Program-made: the position numbers and the translations under genes | Notes under the pieces: generated by a model | Database searches by the model: none | Told to the model about the DNA's origin: nothing | Seen by the model: the letters and a program-made list of their open reading frames with translations, nothing else | Shown: in pieces, positions 1-7,752 of the stretch | How positions within the stretch are numbered: the first letter of the stretch is position 1 | Layout: each line of letters opens with the position of its first letter | NCBI GenBank assembly: GCA_963764665.1 | Contig: CAVXTL010000011.1 | Location: 1 to 64,000, forward strand | Origin: JACVRW01 sp963764665 | GTDB taxonomy: Bacteria > Actinomycetota > Thermoleophilia > Solirubrobacterales > Thermoleophilaceae | Direction: 5' to 3' | Length of the DNA stretch: 64,000 bases

Positions 1-2
1 GG

Positions 3-740
3 CTCCGGCACGAACTCGACGTCTACGCCAACCTGCGCCCGTCCACCGGGCCGGGCATCGACCTGCTGATCGTGCGCGAGCTGGTGGGCGGCCTCTACTT
101 CGGCCAGCGCGGGGTCGACCCCGACGGGACGGTCTGGGACCGGCTCGAGTATCACCCGAGCCAGATCGAGCGGCTGGTCCGGCGCGGCTTCGACCTGGCC
201 CGCACGCGGAGCGGGCGCCTCACGTCGGTCGACAAGGCCAACGTGCTCGTGACGTCGCGGCTCTGGCGGAGCATCGTCGACGAGGTTGCCGGCGACTACC
301 CGGACGTGGACGTGCGCCACCTGCTGATCGACACCGCGGGAATGCGCCTCGTCGAGAACCCGGCGGAGTTCGACGTCCTCGTGACCGAGAACACCTTCGG
401 CGACATCCTGTCCGACGTCGCGGCCGCCCTGTCCGGGGGGATCGGCGTCGCAGCTTCGGCTTGCATCGGCGATGGCCGAGTCGGGCTCTTCGAGCCCGTG
501 CACGGGACGGCGCCGGACCTTGCCGGGCGCGGCATCGCCAACCCGACCGCGATGATCCTGTCGGCGGCTCTGATGCTCCGCTACGGGCTCGACCGCCCGG
601 CCGAGGCGATCGCCCTCGAGCGCGCGGTCGAAGCGGCCCAGCTTGAGTGCCCGACCGCCGACGCGGGCGGGACTGCCACCACATCGGAGTTCGGAGACCA
701 CGTGGTCTCGCTGCTGCGCCGGGGACAGGTCGCCGCGTGA
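3..740 (+). CDS. isopropylmalate/tartrate dehydrogenase family protein (5' truncated)
   Basis: This is the C-terminal two thirds of an NAD-dependent beta-decarboxylating dehydrogenase; the start lies left of the window. The reading frame is open from base 3 and holds the family landmarks in order: LYFGQRG, the catalytic lysine in SVDKANVL, and the metal/substrate acidic block LIDTAGMRL...VTENTFGDILSD, followed by GLFEPVHGTAPDLAG. LeuB, tartrate/D-malate dehydrogenase and homoisocitrate dehydrogenase all share these, so the substrate cannot be fixed. The neighbours are catabolic rather than leucine genes, so a dehydrogenase for malate or tartrate-like acids is more likely than true LeuB. Its stop overlaps the next start (GTGA). 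Confidence 0.9.
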   Translation, partial: LRHELDVYANLRPSTGPGIDLLIVRELVGGLYFGQRGVDPDGTVWDRLEYHPSQIERLVRRGFDLARTRSGRLTSVDKANVLVTSRLWRSIVDEVAGDYPDVDVRHLLIDTAGMRLVENPAEFDVLVTENTFGDILSDVAAALSGGIGVAASACIGDGRVGLFEPVHGTAPDLAGRGIANPTAMILSAALMLRYGLDRPAEAIALERAVEAAQLECPTADAGGTATTSEFGDHVVSLLRRGQVAA

Positions 741-1588
741 CGACCGTTACCGCCGATCTACGCGCCGACCTCGACGCCTCGGGTGCCGAGAGCCTCATGG
801 TCGAGGCCGGAGGCGTGTCGCTGCACGCGCTCGACTTCGGGGGCGCGGCTCCCCCGGTCCTCGTGCTGCCGGGGATCACGAGCCCGGCCATCACCTGGGA
901 GTTCGTCGCGCGCGAGCTGGCCGGCTCCGTGAGGCCGGTGGTCGCGGACCTGCGCGGCCGAGGTCTCTCCGGCGTGCCACAGGACGGCTCGCATGCGATC
1001 GAGGACTACGCCGACGACGCCGCGGGCCTGATCGACGGCCTCGGGCTGAACCGCCCGATCGTGCTCGGGCACTCGTTTGGCGCTCGCATCGGCGCGGCCC
1101 TCGCCGTGCGCCACCCCGGCGCCGCGGGTTCGCTCGTCCTCGTCGACCCGCCGCTCAGCGGTCCCGGCCGCGACCCCTATCCGACCAGCCTTGAGGCCTT
1201 CCTTGGTCAGCTCGCCGAGGCGCAGGCCGGTACGACCGTAGACGCGGTCGCTGCTCACTGGCCGAGCTGGCCGCGCCGGGAGCTGGAGCTGCGCGCGCGC
1301 TGGCTCGCGACGTGCGACGAGACCGCCATCGTCGAGACGTATCGCGGTTTCGAGACCGACGACTTCCTGGACTGGTGGCGAGCACTGCCCACTCCGGCGC
1401 TGTTCGTGCGCGGCGGGCTCAGCCCGGTGGTCAGCGAGGCCGGTGCCCGCGAGCTCGCGCAGATACGGCCGGACATCCCGATCGCGACGGTGCCCGACGC
1501 GGGCCACATGATCCCCTGGGACAACCTGCCCGGGTTCGTCGCCGCCGTGGAGGGATTCCTGCGCGACCACGGGGAGCGCTCGAATTGA
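737..1588 (+). CDS. alpha/beta hydrolase, N-formylmaleamate deformylase-like (NicD-like)
   Basis: A 283-residue alpha/beta hydrolase with the nucleophile elbow GHSFG (Ser about 113) and the late catalytic His in AGHMIPWD (about 258). From memory, the segments LPGITSPAITW and VDPPLSGPGR resemble NicD, which removes formate from N-formylmaleamate in nicotinate breakdown. A maleate isomerase-like gene and a molybdenum hydroxylase in the same operon support that reading. GTG at 737 is chosen because it overlaps the upstream stop (GTGA). The next gene starts inside this stop (TTGA), so translation is coupled. The fold is certain; the deformylase assignment is inference. Confidence 0.85.
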   Translation: MTTVTADLRADLDASGAESLMVEAGGVSLHALDFGGAAPPVLVLPGITSPAITWEFVARELAGSVRPVVADLRGRGLSGVPQDGSHAIEDYADDAAGLIDGLGLNRPIVLGHSFGARIGAALAVRHPGAAGSLVLVDPPLSGPGRDPYPTSLEAFLGQLAEAQAGTTVDAVAAHWPSWPRRELELRARWLATCDETAIVETYRGFETDDFLDWWRALPTPALFVRGGLSPVVSEAGARELAQIRPDIPIATVPDAGHMIPWDNLPGFVAAVEGFLRDHGERSN

Positions 1589-2445
1589 AGGCTGCCCCGT
1601 TCACCTACGTCCGGCCGGCAAGCGTCGCCGACGCCGTGCGTGAGCTCTCGGCGCACGAAGGCACGGCGCGTGTGCTGGCCGGCGGACAGAGCCTCGTGCC
1701 GATGCTGGGCATGCGGCTCATGCGGCCGGCGGTCGTGCTCGACATCAACGAGCTCGGCGCCGAGCTCGGGGGCATCGAGGCGAGCGGCTCCGAGACGGTC
1801 ATTGGCGCGCTGGTCCGGTACAAGGACCTCGAGACCTCCCCGGTGGTCGCCGAGCGCCTGCCGCTGCTTCCGCTCGCGGTGCGGTTCATCGGTGACCGGC
1901 AGGTCCGCAACCGCGGCACGATCGGGGGCGCGCTGGCGCAGGCCGACCCCACCGGCGAGATGCCGCTCGCCTGCCTCGCGCTCGGAGCGAAGGTCGTCGC
2001 GCGCAGCGCGAGCGGTGAGCGCACGATCCCGATCGAGGAGTTCTTCGACGGGTCGTACGCGAGCGTGCTCGAGCCCGAGGAGCTGCTCGTGGCGGTGCGA
2101 CTGCCGCTCGCGCCGGCGCGCTTCCGCTTCTTCGAGCGCGGCCGCAAGCACAACGACTTCGCCGTCCTGAGCATGGTGGCCCTCGGCACCCCTGATGCCG
2201 ACGGGCGCTGGCACTCGGTGCGCATCGCGCTGGGCGGTGTCAACGATCGGCCCGTGCTGGCCACCGCGGCTGCGGAGCGCCTGGAGGGCCAGGCCTGGGA
2301 CGACGCGGCGATCGACGAGGCGGCTCGTCTGGCGCTGGACGTCGTCGACCCGCCCGACGACGTGCGCGCGAGTGCTGAGTATCGCTCCCACCTCGTGCCC
2401 ATCCACGTGGGACGGCTGCTGCGCGAGCTGAGGGACGAACGCTGA
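1585..2445 (+). CDS. molybdenum hydroxylase FAD-binding (medium) subunit, CoxM-like
   Basis: A 286-residue FAD subunit of the xanthine dehydrogenase/CO dehydrogenase family. It passes electrons between the iron-sulfur subunit and an acceptor. The two FAD-binding loops are visible: AGGQSLVPMLGMR (about residues 31-43) and RNRGTIGGALAQADPTGE (about 108-125). The C-terminal CO-dehydrogenase flavoprotein domain follows. A TTG start at 1585 gives the usual N-terminus (KAAPFTYVRPAS) and overlaps the upstream stop. The order M-S-L with overlapping genes is classic for these heterotrimers. Confidence 0.93.
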   Translation: MKAAPFTYVRPASVADAVRELSAHEGTARVLAGGQSLVPMLGMRLMRPAVVLDINELGAELGGIEASGSETVIGALVRYKDLETSPVVAERLPLLPLAVRFIGDRQVRNRGTIGGALAQADPTGEMPLACLALGAKVVARSASGERTIPIEEFFDGSYASVLEPEELLVAVRLPLAPARFRFFERGRKHNDFAVLSMVALGTPDADGRWHSVRIALGGVNDRPVLATAAAERLEGQAWDDAAIDEAARLALDVVDPPDDVRASAEYRSHLVPIHVGRLLRELRDER

Positions 2446-2924
2446 TGGACGACACGGTCGCGATCTCCGTCAAGGTCAACGGGGCCGTCCACCGGGCACG
2501 CGTCGAGGGCCGCATGCACGCCGCGGACTTTCTCCGCCACGAGCTGGGCCTGACCGGCACGCACGTAGGCTGCGAGCAGGGCGTGTGTGGGATGTGCACC
2601 GTCCTCGTGGACGGTGAGGCGGTCAAGTCCTGCCTGATGCTGGCGCCCCAGCTGGATGGCCGAGAGGTCGAGACCGTCGAGAGCCTGGCCGGGGACGAAG
2701 GCCTGGCGCCGCTCCAAGAGGCCTTCAAGGATGCGCACGCCCTCCAATGCGGGTTCTGCACTCCCGGATTCCTGATGACGGCGACCGCGCTGGCGCGGGA
2801 GGGGCGCAGCCTCGGGCGCGAGGAGATCCGCGAGGAGCTCTCCGGCGTCCTGTGCCGCTGCACCGGGTACAAGGGCATCGTCGACGCGGTGGAGCGCCAC
2901 CTCGGAGGGGAGCGCGATGGCTGA
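2445..2924 (+). CDS. molybdenum hydroxylase [2Fe-2S] (small) subunit, CoxS-like
   Basis: A 159-residue iron-sulfur subunit. The N-terminal plant-type [2Fe-2S] cluster motif reads CEQGVCGMC followed by a fourth Cys in VKSC. The C-terminal all-helical cluster has QCGFCTPG and CRCTGY. Both clusters are complete and the length matches the family. The ATG shares one base with the upstream stop (TGATG), and the gene runs 8 bases into the large subunit. It works in the cytoplasm as the electron wire of the hydroxylase. Confidence 0.96.
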   Translation: MDDTVAISVKVNGAVHRARVEGRMHAADFLRHELGLTGTHVGCEQGVCGMCTVLVDGEAVKSCLMLAPQLDGREVETVESLAGDEGLAPLQEAFKDAHALQCGFCTPGFLMTATALAREGRSLGREEIREELSGVLCRCTGYKGIVDAVERHLGGERDG

Positions 2925-5307
2925 GACGCTCGAGCGCACCGAACGCCGCACGCTGCCCGGAGGCATCGGCGCGAAGGTTCCGCGCAAGGAGGACGACCGC
3001 CTGCTGCGCGGGGAGGGACGCTTCACAGACGACATCGACCCTGCTCACGGGCTGCACATGGCGGTTGGCCGCTGCCCGTTCCCGCGTGCCCGCATCGAGG
3101 CGCTCGACGTGAGCGCGGCGCTCGAGCTCGAGGGCGTGCGGCACGTGCTCGTCGGCGCCGACGTGCGGGCGCGGACTCGGCCGATCAACGTGCTGCGTCC
3201 CGTGCCAGGCGCCCCGGAGGTGCCCTACTACGCCCTCGCCCAGAGCACCGCGGAGTACGAGGGCCAGCCGGTCGTGAGCGTGGCGGCCACCAGCCGGGGC
3301 GTGGCCGAGGACGCGATCGAGCTGATCGATGTGGACTACGACCCGCTGCCGCACGTGAGCGACGCGATATCGGCGCAGCGCCCGGAGGCCCCGGTCCTGC
3401 ACCCGGACGTGGTACCGACCAACCTGCTCGCCTCGAACCCGCAGGGGATGGGGGACTCCGATGCGGCGTTCGCTGCCGCCGAGACCATCGTCGAGGGCAG
3501 GTTCACGATCAACCGGGTCACGGGGCTGCCGATGGAGGCGCGCGGGACCGTCGCCGAATGGAGAGGAGGCCCGCGCGAGCTGACGGTGCACACCTCGACG
3601 CAGACGCCGCACCTGGTGCGCAACCAGTTGGCGCACTGCCTGCGCCTGGACGAGGGCGGAGTGCGGGTGATCGCTTCCGACGTGGGCGGTGCGTTCGGCC
3701 TCAAGCTGGGCGTTTACCCCGAGGACCTGCTCGTCTGCCTGCACACGATGGCCCTCGGCCGGCCGGTCAAATGGATCGAGGATCGGTTGGAGCACTTCCG
3801 AGCCACGACACACGGGCGCGAGGCGGTCCACGACTTCCGCATCGGCGCGTCGGGCGACGGGCGCATCGTCGCCATGGAGAACGTCTACGCGACCGACCTG
3901 GGCGCCTACAACGGCCCGTACGGCTCGGCCCAGCTCTCCAGCGTCACGTTCACCGGGCCTTATCGCGTCGAGGACGCCTCCGTCGAACGGCGCGTGGTCA
4001 TGACGAACAAGACACCGGTGGGCGCGTATCGCGGCTATGGCCAGCCCGAGGTGAACTTCGCGAGGGAGGTGCTCGTCGACCGGCTCGCGCGGCGGCTCGG
4101 CCATGACCCGCTCGAGTTGCGGGCGAGCAACATGTTGCGCCCCGAGGACCTTCCATGGCGCAACCCGAGCGGGGCCTGGCAGGACAGCGGCGACTACGAG
4201 CGTTGCCTGCGCATGGCGGCCGAGGCGATCGGCTACGACGACATCCGCTCGGCCGGCCGCGGCCCGCGTGCCGATGGTCGCTACGTCGGGGTCGGCCTGT
4301 CGTCCTTCGTCGAGCGCACCGGTTACGCCAGCGGGAAGTTCCTCGCCGGCCGGGGATCCAAGTTCGGCGCGCACGAGAGTGTGACCCTGCGCGCCAACCG
4401 TTCTGGCGGGATCGACCTCTACACGGGCGTGTCCACGTTCGGTCAGAGCACCGAGACGGCGTTCGCGCAGGTGTGCAGCGAGGTGCTGGGCATCGACTTC
4501 GACGCGATCAGCGTGCACGCCGGCGACACCTCCGGGACTCCGCTCAACACCGGTGCGTTCGCCTCGCGCACGATGATCGCCGGGTCTGGAGCGATCGAGA
4601 CCGCCGCCAAGGAGTTGCGCGCCAAGGTGCTGCGCCTGGGCGCCTGGCTCTTGGAGGCGGACGGCCCCGAGGCGGTCGAGATCGCCCAGACCGTGGTCCG
4701 GCTGGTGGACGACCCAGAGCGTTCGGTGACGCTCGCCGAGGTGCACGAGACGGCGATCCTGGGGCTGAGGCTCCCCGACGGTGAGACGCCCGGGCTCGAG
4801 GCCACGGCCTACCACGAGCCGGAGGCCGCCGCCTTTGGGTTCGGCACGGCCGCCGCGCTCGTGTCGGTGGACCCCGAGACCGGCGACTTCGACATCGATC
4901 GCTTCGTGATGGTGCACGACTGCGGCACCCCCGTGAATCCGACCGCGATCGAGGGGCAGGTCCGGGGTGCGCTGGCACAGGGGTTCGGCGCCGCGCTCGC
5001 CGAGGAGCTCCGGTACGACCCGGACACAGGCCAGCTCGTCAATGGAACGATGCTCGACTACTTCGTGCCCACGGCGTGCGATCTGCCGGAGGTGGAGCTG
5101 CTGCACACGGAGGTGCCCTCGCCGGTGACGCCGTTCGGAGTGCGCGGTGTCGGCGAGGTGGGAACGATCCCACCGGGGGCCGCGGTGACGAACGCGGTCT
5201 GTGACGCGCTGGTCGACTTCCGCGTCGAGATCAGCCGGCTGCCGGTGACACCCGAGCGCGTATGGGAAGCGATCAATCAAGGCCGGGCGGACAGGGAGCG
5301 CGCGTGA
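2917..5307 (+). CDS. molybdenum hydroxylase large subunit, CoxL/xanthine dehydrogenase family
   Basis: The 796-residue catalytic subunit binds the molybdopterin cofactor. GGAFGLKLG lines the cofactor, and GVGEVG near the C-terminus carries the base-like glutamate of the family. The active-site loop is AYRGYGQ. True aerobic CO dehydrogenases have AYxCSFR, so this enzyme is not expected to oxidise CO; it should hydroxylate an N-heterocycle or similar compound. With NicD-like and maleate isomerase-like neighbours, a nicotinate or hydroxypyridine substrate is the best guess. Full length, with no visible damage. Confidence 0.94.
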   Translation: MAETLERTERRTLPGGIGAKVPRKEDDRLLRGEGRFTDDIDPAHGLHMAVGRCPFPRARIEALDVSAALELEGVRHVLVGADVRARTRPINVLRPVPGAPEVPYYALAQSTAEYEGQPVVSVAATSRGVAEDAIELIDVDYDPLPHVSDAISAQRPEAPVLHPDVVPTNLLASNPQGMGDSDAAFAAAETIVEGRFTINRVTGLPMEARGTVAEWRGGPRELTVHTSTQTPHLVRNQLAHCLRLDEGGVRVIASDVGGAFGLKLGVYPEDLLVCLHTMALGRPVKWIEDRLEHFRATTHGREAVHDFRIGASGDGRIVAMENVYATDLGAYNGPYGSAQLSSVTFTGPYRVEDASVERRVVMTNKTPVGAYRGYGQPEVNFAREVLVDRLARRLGHDPLELRASNMLRPEDLPWRNPSGAWQDSGDYERCLRMAAEAIGYDDIRSAGRGPRADGRYVGVGLSSFVERTGYASGKFLAGRGSKFGAHESVTLRANRSGGIDLYTGVSTFGQSTETAFAQVCSEVLGIDFDAISVHAGDTSGTPLNTGAFASRTMIAGSGAIETAAKELRAKVLRLGAWLLEADGPEAVEIAQTVVRLVDDPERSVTLAEVHETAILGLRLPDGETPGLEATAYHEPEAAAFGFGTAAALVSVDPETGDFDIDRFVMVHDCGTPVNPTAIEGQVRGALAQGFGAALAEELRYDPDTGQLVNGTMLDYFVPTACDLPEVELLHTEVPSPVTPFGVRGVGEVGTIPPGAAVTNAVCDALVDFRVEISRLPVTPERVWEAINQGRADRERA

Positions 5308-5918
5308 AAGTCCAGGAGTCCTTCGTCATTGCCGAGAGCCGCGAGCGCCTGTGGGAGTTCTTCGAGCAGGTCGACCAGGTGGCGCGCTGCGTTCCGGGCG
5401 TGGAATCGGTCGAGGTGATCGACGAGGAGAACTCGAAGATCCGCGTCACCCAGGCCGTGGGCCCGATGACCGCGACGTTCGACCTCAGGATGCGGGTCAC
5501 GGAGCGCCAGCCCCACGAGTTCATCCAATTCACCGCAGTCGGGCGCGCGGTGAAGGGAGCGGCCGGCAACGTGCGCACCACGAACTCGGTGCGGCTCGCC
5601 GTCGTAGACGGGGGCACGCGCGTGGAGCTCGAGTCCGACTTGGCAATGGGCGGCGTGCTCGGGTCGGTGGGGCAGAAGGTGGTCGCAAAGCAGGCCGGCC
5701 AGGTGACCAAGGAGTTTTCTGACGCGCTGGAGCGCGCGATCACGGGGGAGCCCACGCCCGCCGAGGCTGGGCTGGGCGAGGGGCAGGCGCCTGGTGGGCA
5801 GCCGCCCGGCGCCCATCCGGTTCCCAGTCCCGCGCCCCAACGAGCGATCGGCATCGGTGCCGCCATCGCCGCGCTCCTCGTGCTCTGGCGCCTTGTCCGT
5901 CGTGTGCGTGCCCGATGA
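5304..5918 (+). CDS. CoxG-like SRPBCC protein with C-terminal membrane anchor
   Basis: A 204-residue protein of the CO dehydrogenase subunit G (CoxG) family. The first ~150 residues form the START/SRPBCC domain (ESFVIAESRERLWEFF, a typical beginning). A Pro/Gly-rich linker (about 155-180) leads to one hydrophobic helix (IGIGAAIAALLVLW) and a basic tail. In CO dehydrogenase operons CoxG helps attach the enzyme to the membrane. The same role is likely here because it directly follows the three subunits. GTG at 5304 overlaps the CoxL stop. Confidence 0.88.
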   Translation: MKVQESFVIAESRERLWEFFEQVDQVARCVPGVESVEVIDEENSKIRVTQAVGPMTATFDLRMRVTERQPHEFIQFTAVGRAVKGAAGNVRTTNSVRLAVVDGGTRVELESDLAMGGVLGSVGQKVVAKQAGQVTKEFSDALERAITGEPTPAEAGLGEGQAPGGQPPGAHPVPSPAPQRAIGIGAAIAALLVLWRLVRRVRAR

Positions 5919-5937
5919 CCGAACCAAGGAGAGACAC

Positions 5938-6705
5938 ATGACCGTCACCCGAATCGGATTGCTCGTGCCGAGCTCGAACACGACGATCGAGACCGAGGTA
6001 CCGGACATGCTCTACAGGCGCTCGAAGGAGACCGGTGAGCGCTTCACCTTCCACTCGAGCCGGGCCGAGCTGCTGCAGGTCGACAAGGACTCGCTCGACC
6101 GCATGGTGGCCGACGCGGACCGCTGCGTGAGGGAGCTGAGCGACGCCCACGTCGACGTGCTGGCCTACGCGTGCCTTGTCGCGATCATGGCGCAGGGTCC
6201 CGGCGCCCACGTCGAGGCGGAGGAACGCCTGGCTCGCGGGGCCGAGGAGAACGGTGCGCCTGCCCCGGTCGTGAGCAGCGCCGGGGCGCTGATCCGGGGA
6301 ATGCAGGCTCTCGGCCTGCGGCGTGTGGCGATCGTCACCCCCTACGAGGACTCGCTGACTCAACTGGTGGCCGAGTACATCGAGAACTGCGGCATCACGG
6401 TCGTCGACACGCGCTCGCTGCGGGTGACCGAGAACGTGGCCGTTGGTCGCCTCGATCCGATGAACCTCGTCGACATCGCAGGCGAGCTCGATACTTCGAC
6501 GGCGGACGGCGTGGTGCTGTCGGCGTGCGTGCAGATGCCGTCACTGCCGGCGATCCCGGCTGCGGAACAGGCCCTGGGGCTGCCGGTGCTCTCCGCCGCC
6601 ACGGCCACCGTCTACGAGATCCTCACCGCCCTCGGCCGCGACCCGGTTGCGCCCGACGCCGGCGCGCTGCTGTCCGGCGACCGAGTCGGCGCCGGGGTGA
6701 ACTAG
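5938..6705 (+). CDS. maleate isomerase / Asp-Glu racemase superfamily protein
   Basis: A 255-residue protein of the maleate cis-trans isomerase/arylmalonate decarboxylase branch of the Asp/Glu racemase superfamily. It opens with RIGLLVPSSNTTIE, the usual family N-terminus. Catalytic cysteines are expected in AYACLVAI (about residue 80) and VLSACVQMPS (about 192); both are present. Maleate isomerase turns maleate into fumarate, the last step of nicotinate catabolism. An AAGGAG ribosome site sits 7 bases before the ATG. A related decarboxylase or hydantoin racemase-type activity cannot be excluded. Confidence 0.87.
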   Translation: MTVTRIGLLVPSSNTTIETEVPDMLYRRSKETGERFTFHSSRAELLQVDKDSLDRMVADADRCVRELSDAHVDVLAYACLVAIMAQGPGAHVEAEERLARGAEENGAPAPVVSSAGALIRGMQALGLRRVAIVTPYEDSLTQLVAEYIENCGITVVDTRSLRVTENVAVGRLDPMNLVDIAGELDTSTADGVVLSACVQMPSLPAIPAAEQALGLPVLSAATATVYEILTALGRDPVAPDAGALLSGDRVGAGVN

Positions 6706-6707
6706 CG

Positions 6708-7733
6708 ATGAGCCTCCCGACGACACTCGTTGGATCGTACGCCCAGCCGAGCTGGCTGATCGATCGAGAGCGCTTGCGTGACCGCTTCCCGCCACGGGTC
6801 CGCGCACGCGAGCTCTGGCGCGTCGACCCCGCGTATCTCGAGGAGGCGCAGGACGACGCGACGCTGCTGGCCATCCGCGACCAGGAGCGAGCCGGCATCG
6901 ACATCCTGACCGACGGGGAGATGCGGCGCGAGAGCTACTCGAACCGCTTCGCGACCGCTCTGGAGGGCGTCGACATCGATCGGCCCGGTACCGCCCTCGA
7001 CCGCAGTGGCCACCCGAACCCGGTCCCGCGCGTGGTCGGGACGATTACTCGCCCCGAGCCGGTCCAGGTGCGCGACCTCGAGTTCCTGAAGGCGAACACG
7101 AGCCGATGGGTCAAGATGACCGTGCCCGGCCCGTTCACGATGTCGCAGCAGGCGCAGAACGATTTCTACGAGAGCGACGAGGAGCTGGCTTTCGCCTACG
7201 CCGCGGCGATCAACGAGGAGATCGCCGATCTGGCCGCCGCCGGGGCCGACGTCGTGCAGATCGACGAGCCCTACCTTCAGGCCAGGCCGGAGGCGGCGCG
7301 GCGCTACGGGGTGCGCGCCGTCAACCGGGCCTTGGAGGGAATCGAGGCGACCACGGCGCTGCATATCTGCTTCGGCTACGCGGCGATCATCCACGAGCGG
7401 CCCGAGGGCTACTCGTTCCTGTCCGAGCTCACGGAATGCTCGTGCGCCCAGGTCTCGATCGAAACCGCGCAGTCCGGGCTGGATCTGGCGGTGCTCGACA
7501 CGCTGCCCGACAAGACCGTGATCCTGGGTGTGCTCGACCTGAGCGATGAGGGTGTGGAGACGCCCGCCACCGTAGCGGACCGCATCCGGCGGGCGCTGCC
7601 GCACAAACGGCCGGACGAGCTGATCGCCGCGCCGGACTGCGGGATGAAGTACCTGCCGCGCGACAGCGCGTTCGGCAAGCTCCAGTCGCTCGTCGCGGGT
7701 GCCGAGCTGGTCCGCGCCGAGGGTCGCCAATAG
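6708..7733 (+). CDS. MetE C-terminal-like zinc protein (methionine synthase II family)
   Basis: A 341-residue protein equivalent to the catalytic C-terminal half of cobalamin-independent methionine synthase. It lacks the N-terminal half, so it is not a standard MetE. The start (PTTLVGSYAQPSWL) and zinc ligands are family-like: HxC in LHICFGY (about 216-218) and the late Cys in APDCGMKYLPR (about 305). Such stand-alone domains act on thiols; epoxyalkane:coenzyme M transferase is one relative. Its place between a maleate isomerase-like gene and a monooxygenase hints at a catabolic thiol-transfer role, not methionine synthesis. Confidence 0.85.
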   Translation: MSLPTTLVGSYAQPSWLIDRERLRDRFPPRVRARELWRVDPAYLEEAQDDATLLAIRDQERAGIDILTDGEMRRESYSNRFATALEGVDIDRPGTALDRSGHPNPVPRVVGTITRPEPVQVRDLEFLKANTSRWVKMTVPGPFTMSQQAQNDFYESDEELAFAYAAAINEEIADLAAAGADVVQIDEPYLQARPEAARRYGVRAVNRALEGIEATTALHICFGYAAIIHERPEGYSFLSELTECSCAQVSIETAQSGLDLAVLDTLPDKTVILGVLDLSDEGVETPATVADRIRRALPHKRPDELIAAPDCGMKYLPRDSAFGKLQSLVAGAELVRAEGRQ

Positions 7734-7752
7734 CCAAGTACCGTACGCGGAC

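Noticed and set aside
3971..4060. Aerobic CO dehydrogenase
   Set aside because: The active-site loop is AYRGYGQ, not the AYxCSFR of form I CO dehydrogenase, and the operon neighbours point to heterocycle breakdown.
2725..5280. 851-codon open frame on the minus strand antisense to the molybdenum hydroxylase genes
   Set aside because: It is a by-product of GC-rich third-position bias in coxS and coxL. Its protein is low-complexity Arg/His/Gly-rich with no motif, while the plus strand encodes complete catalytic subunits.
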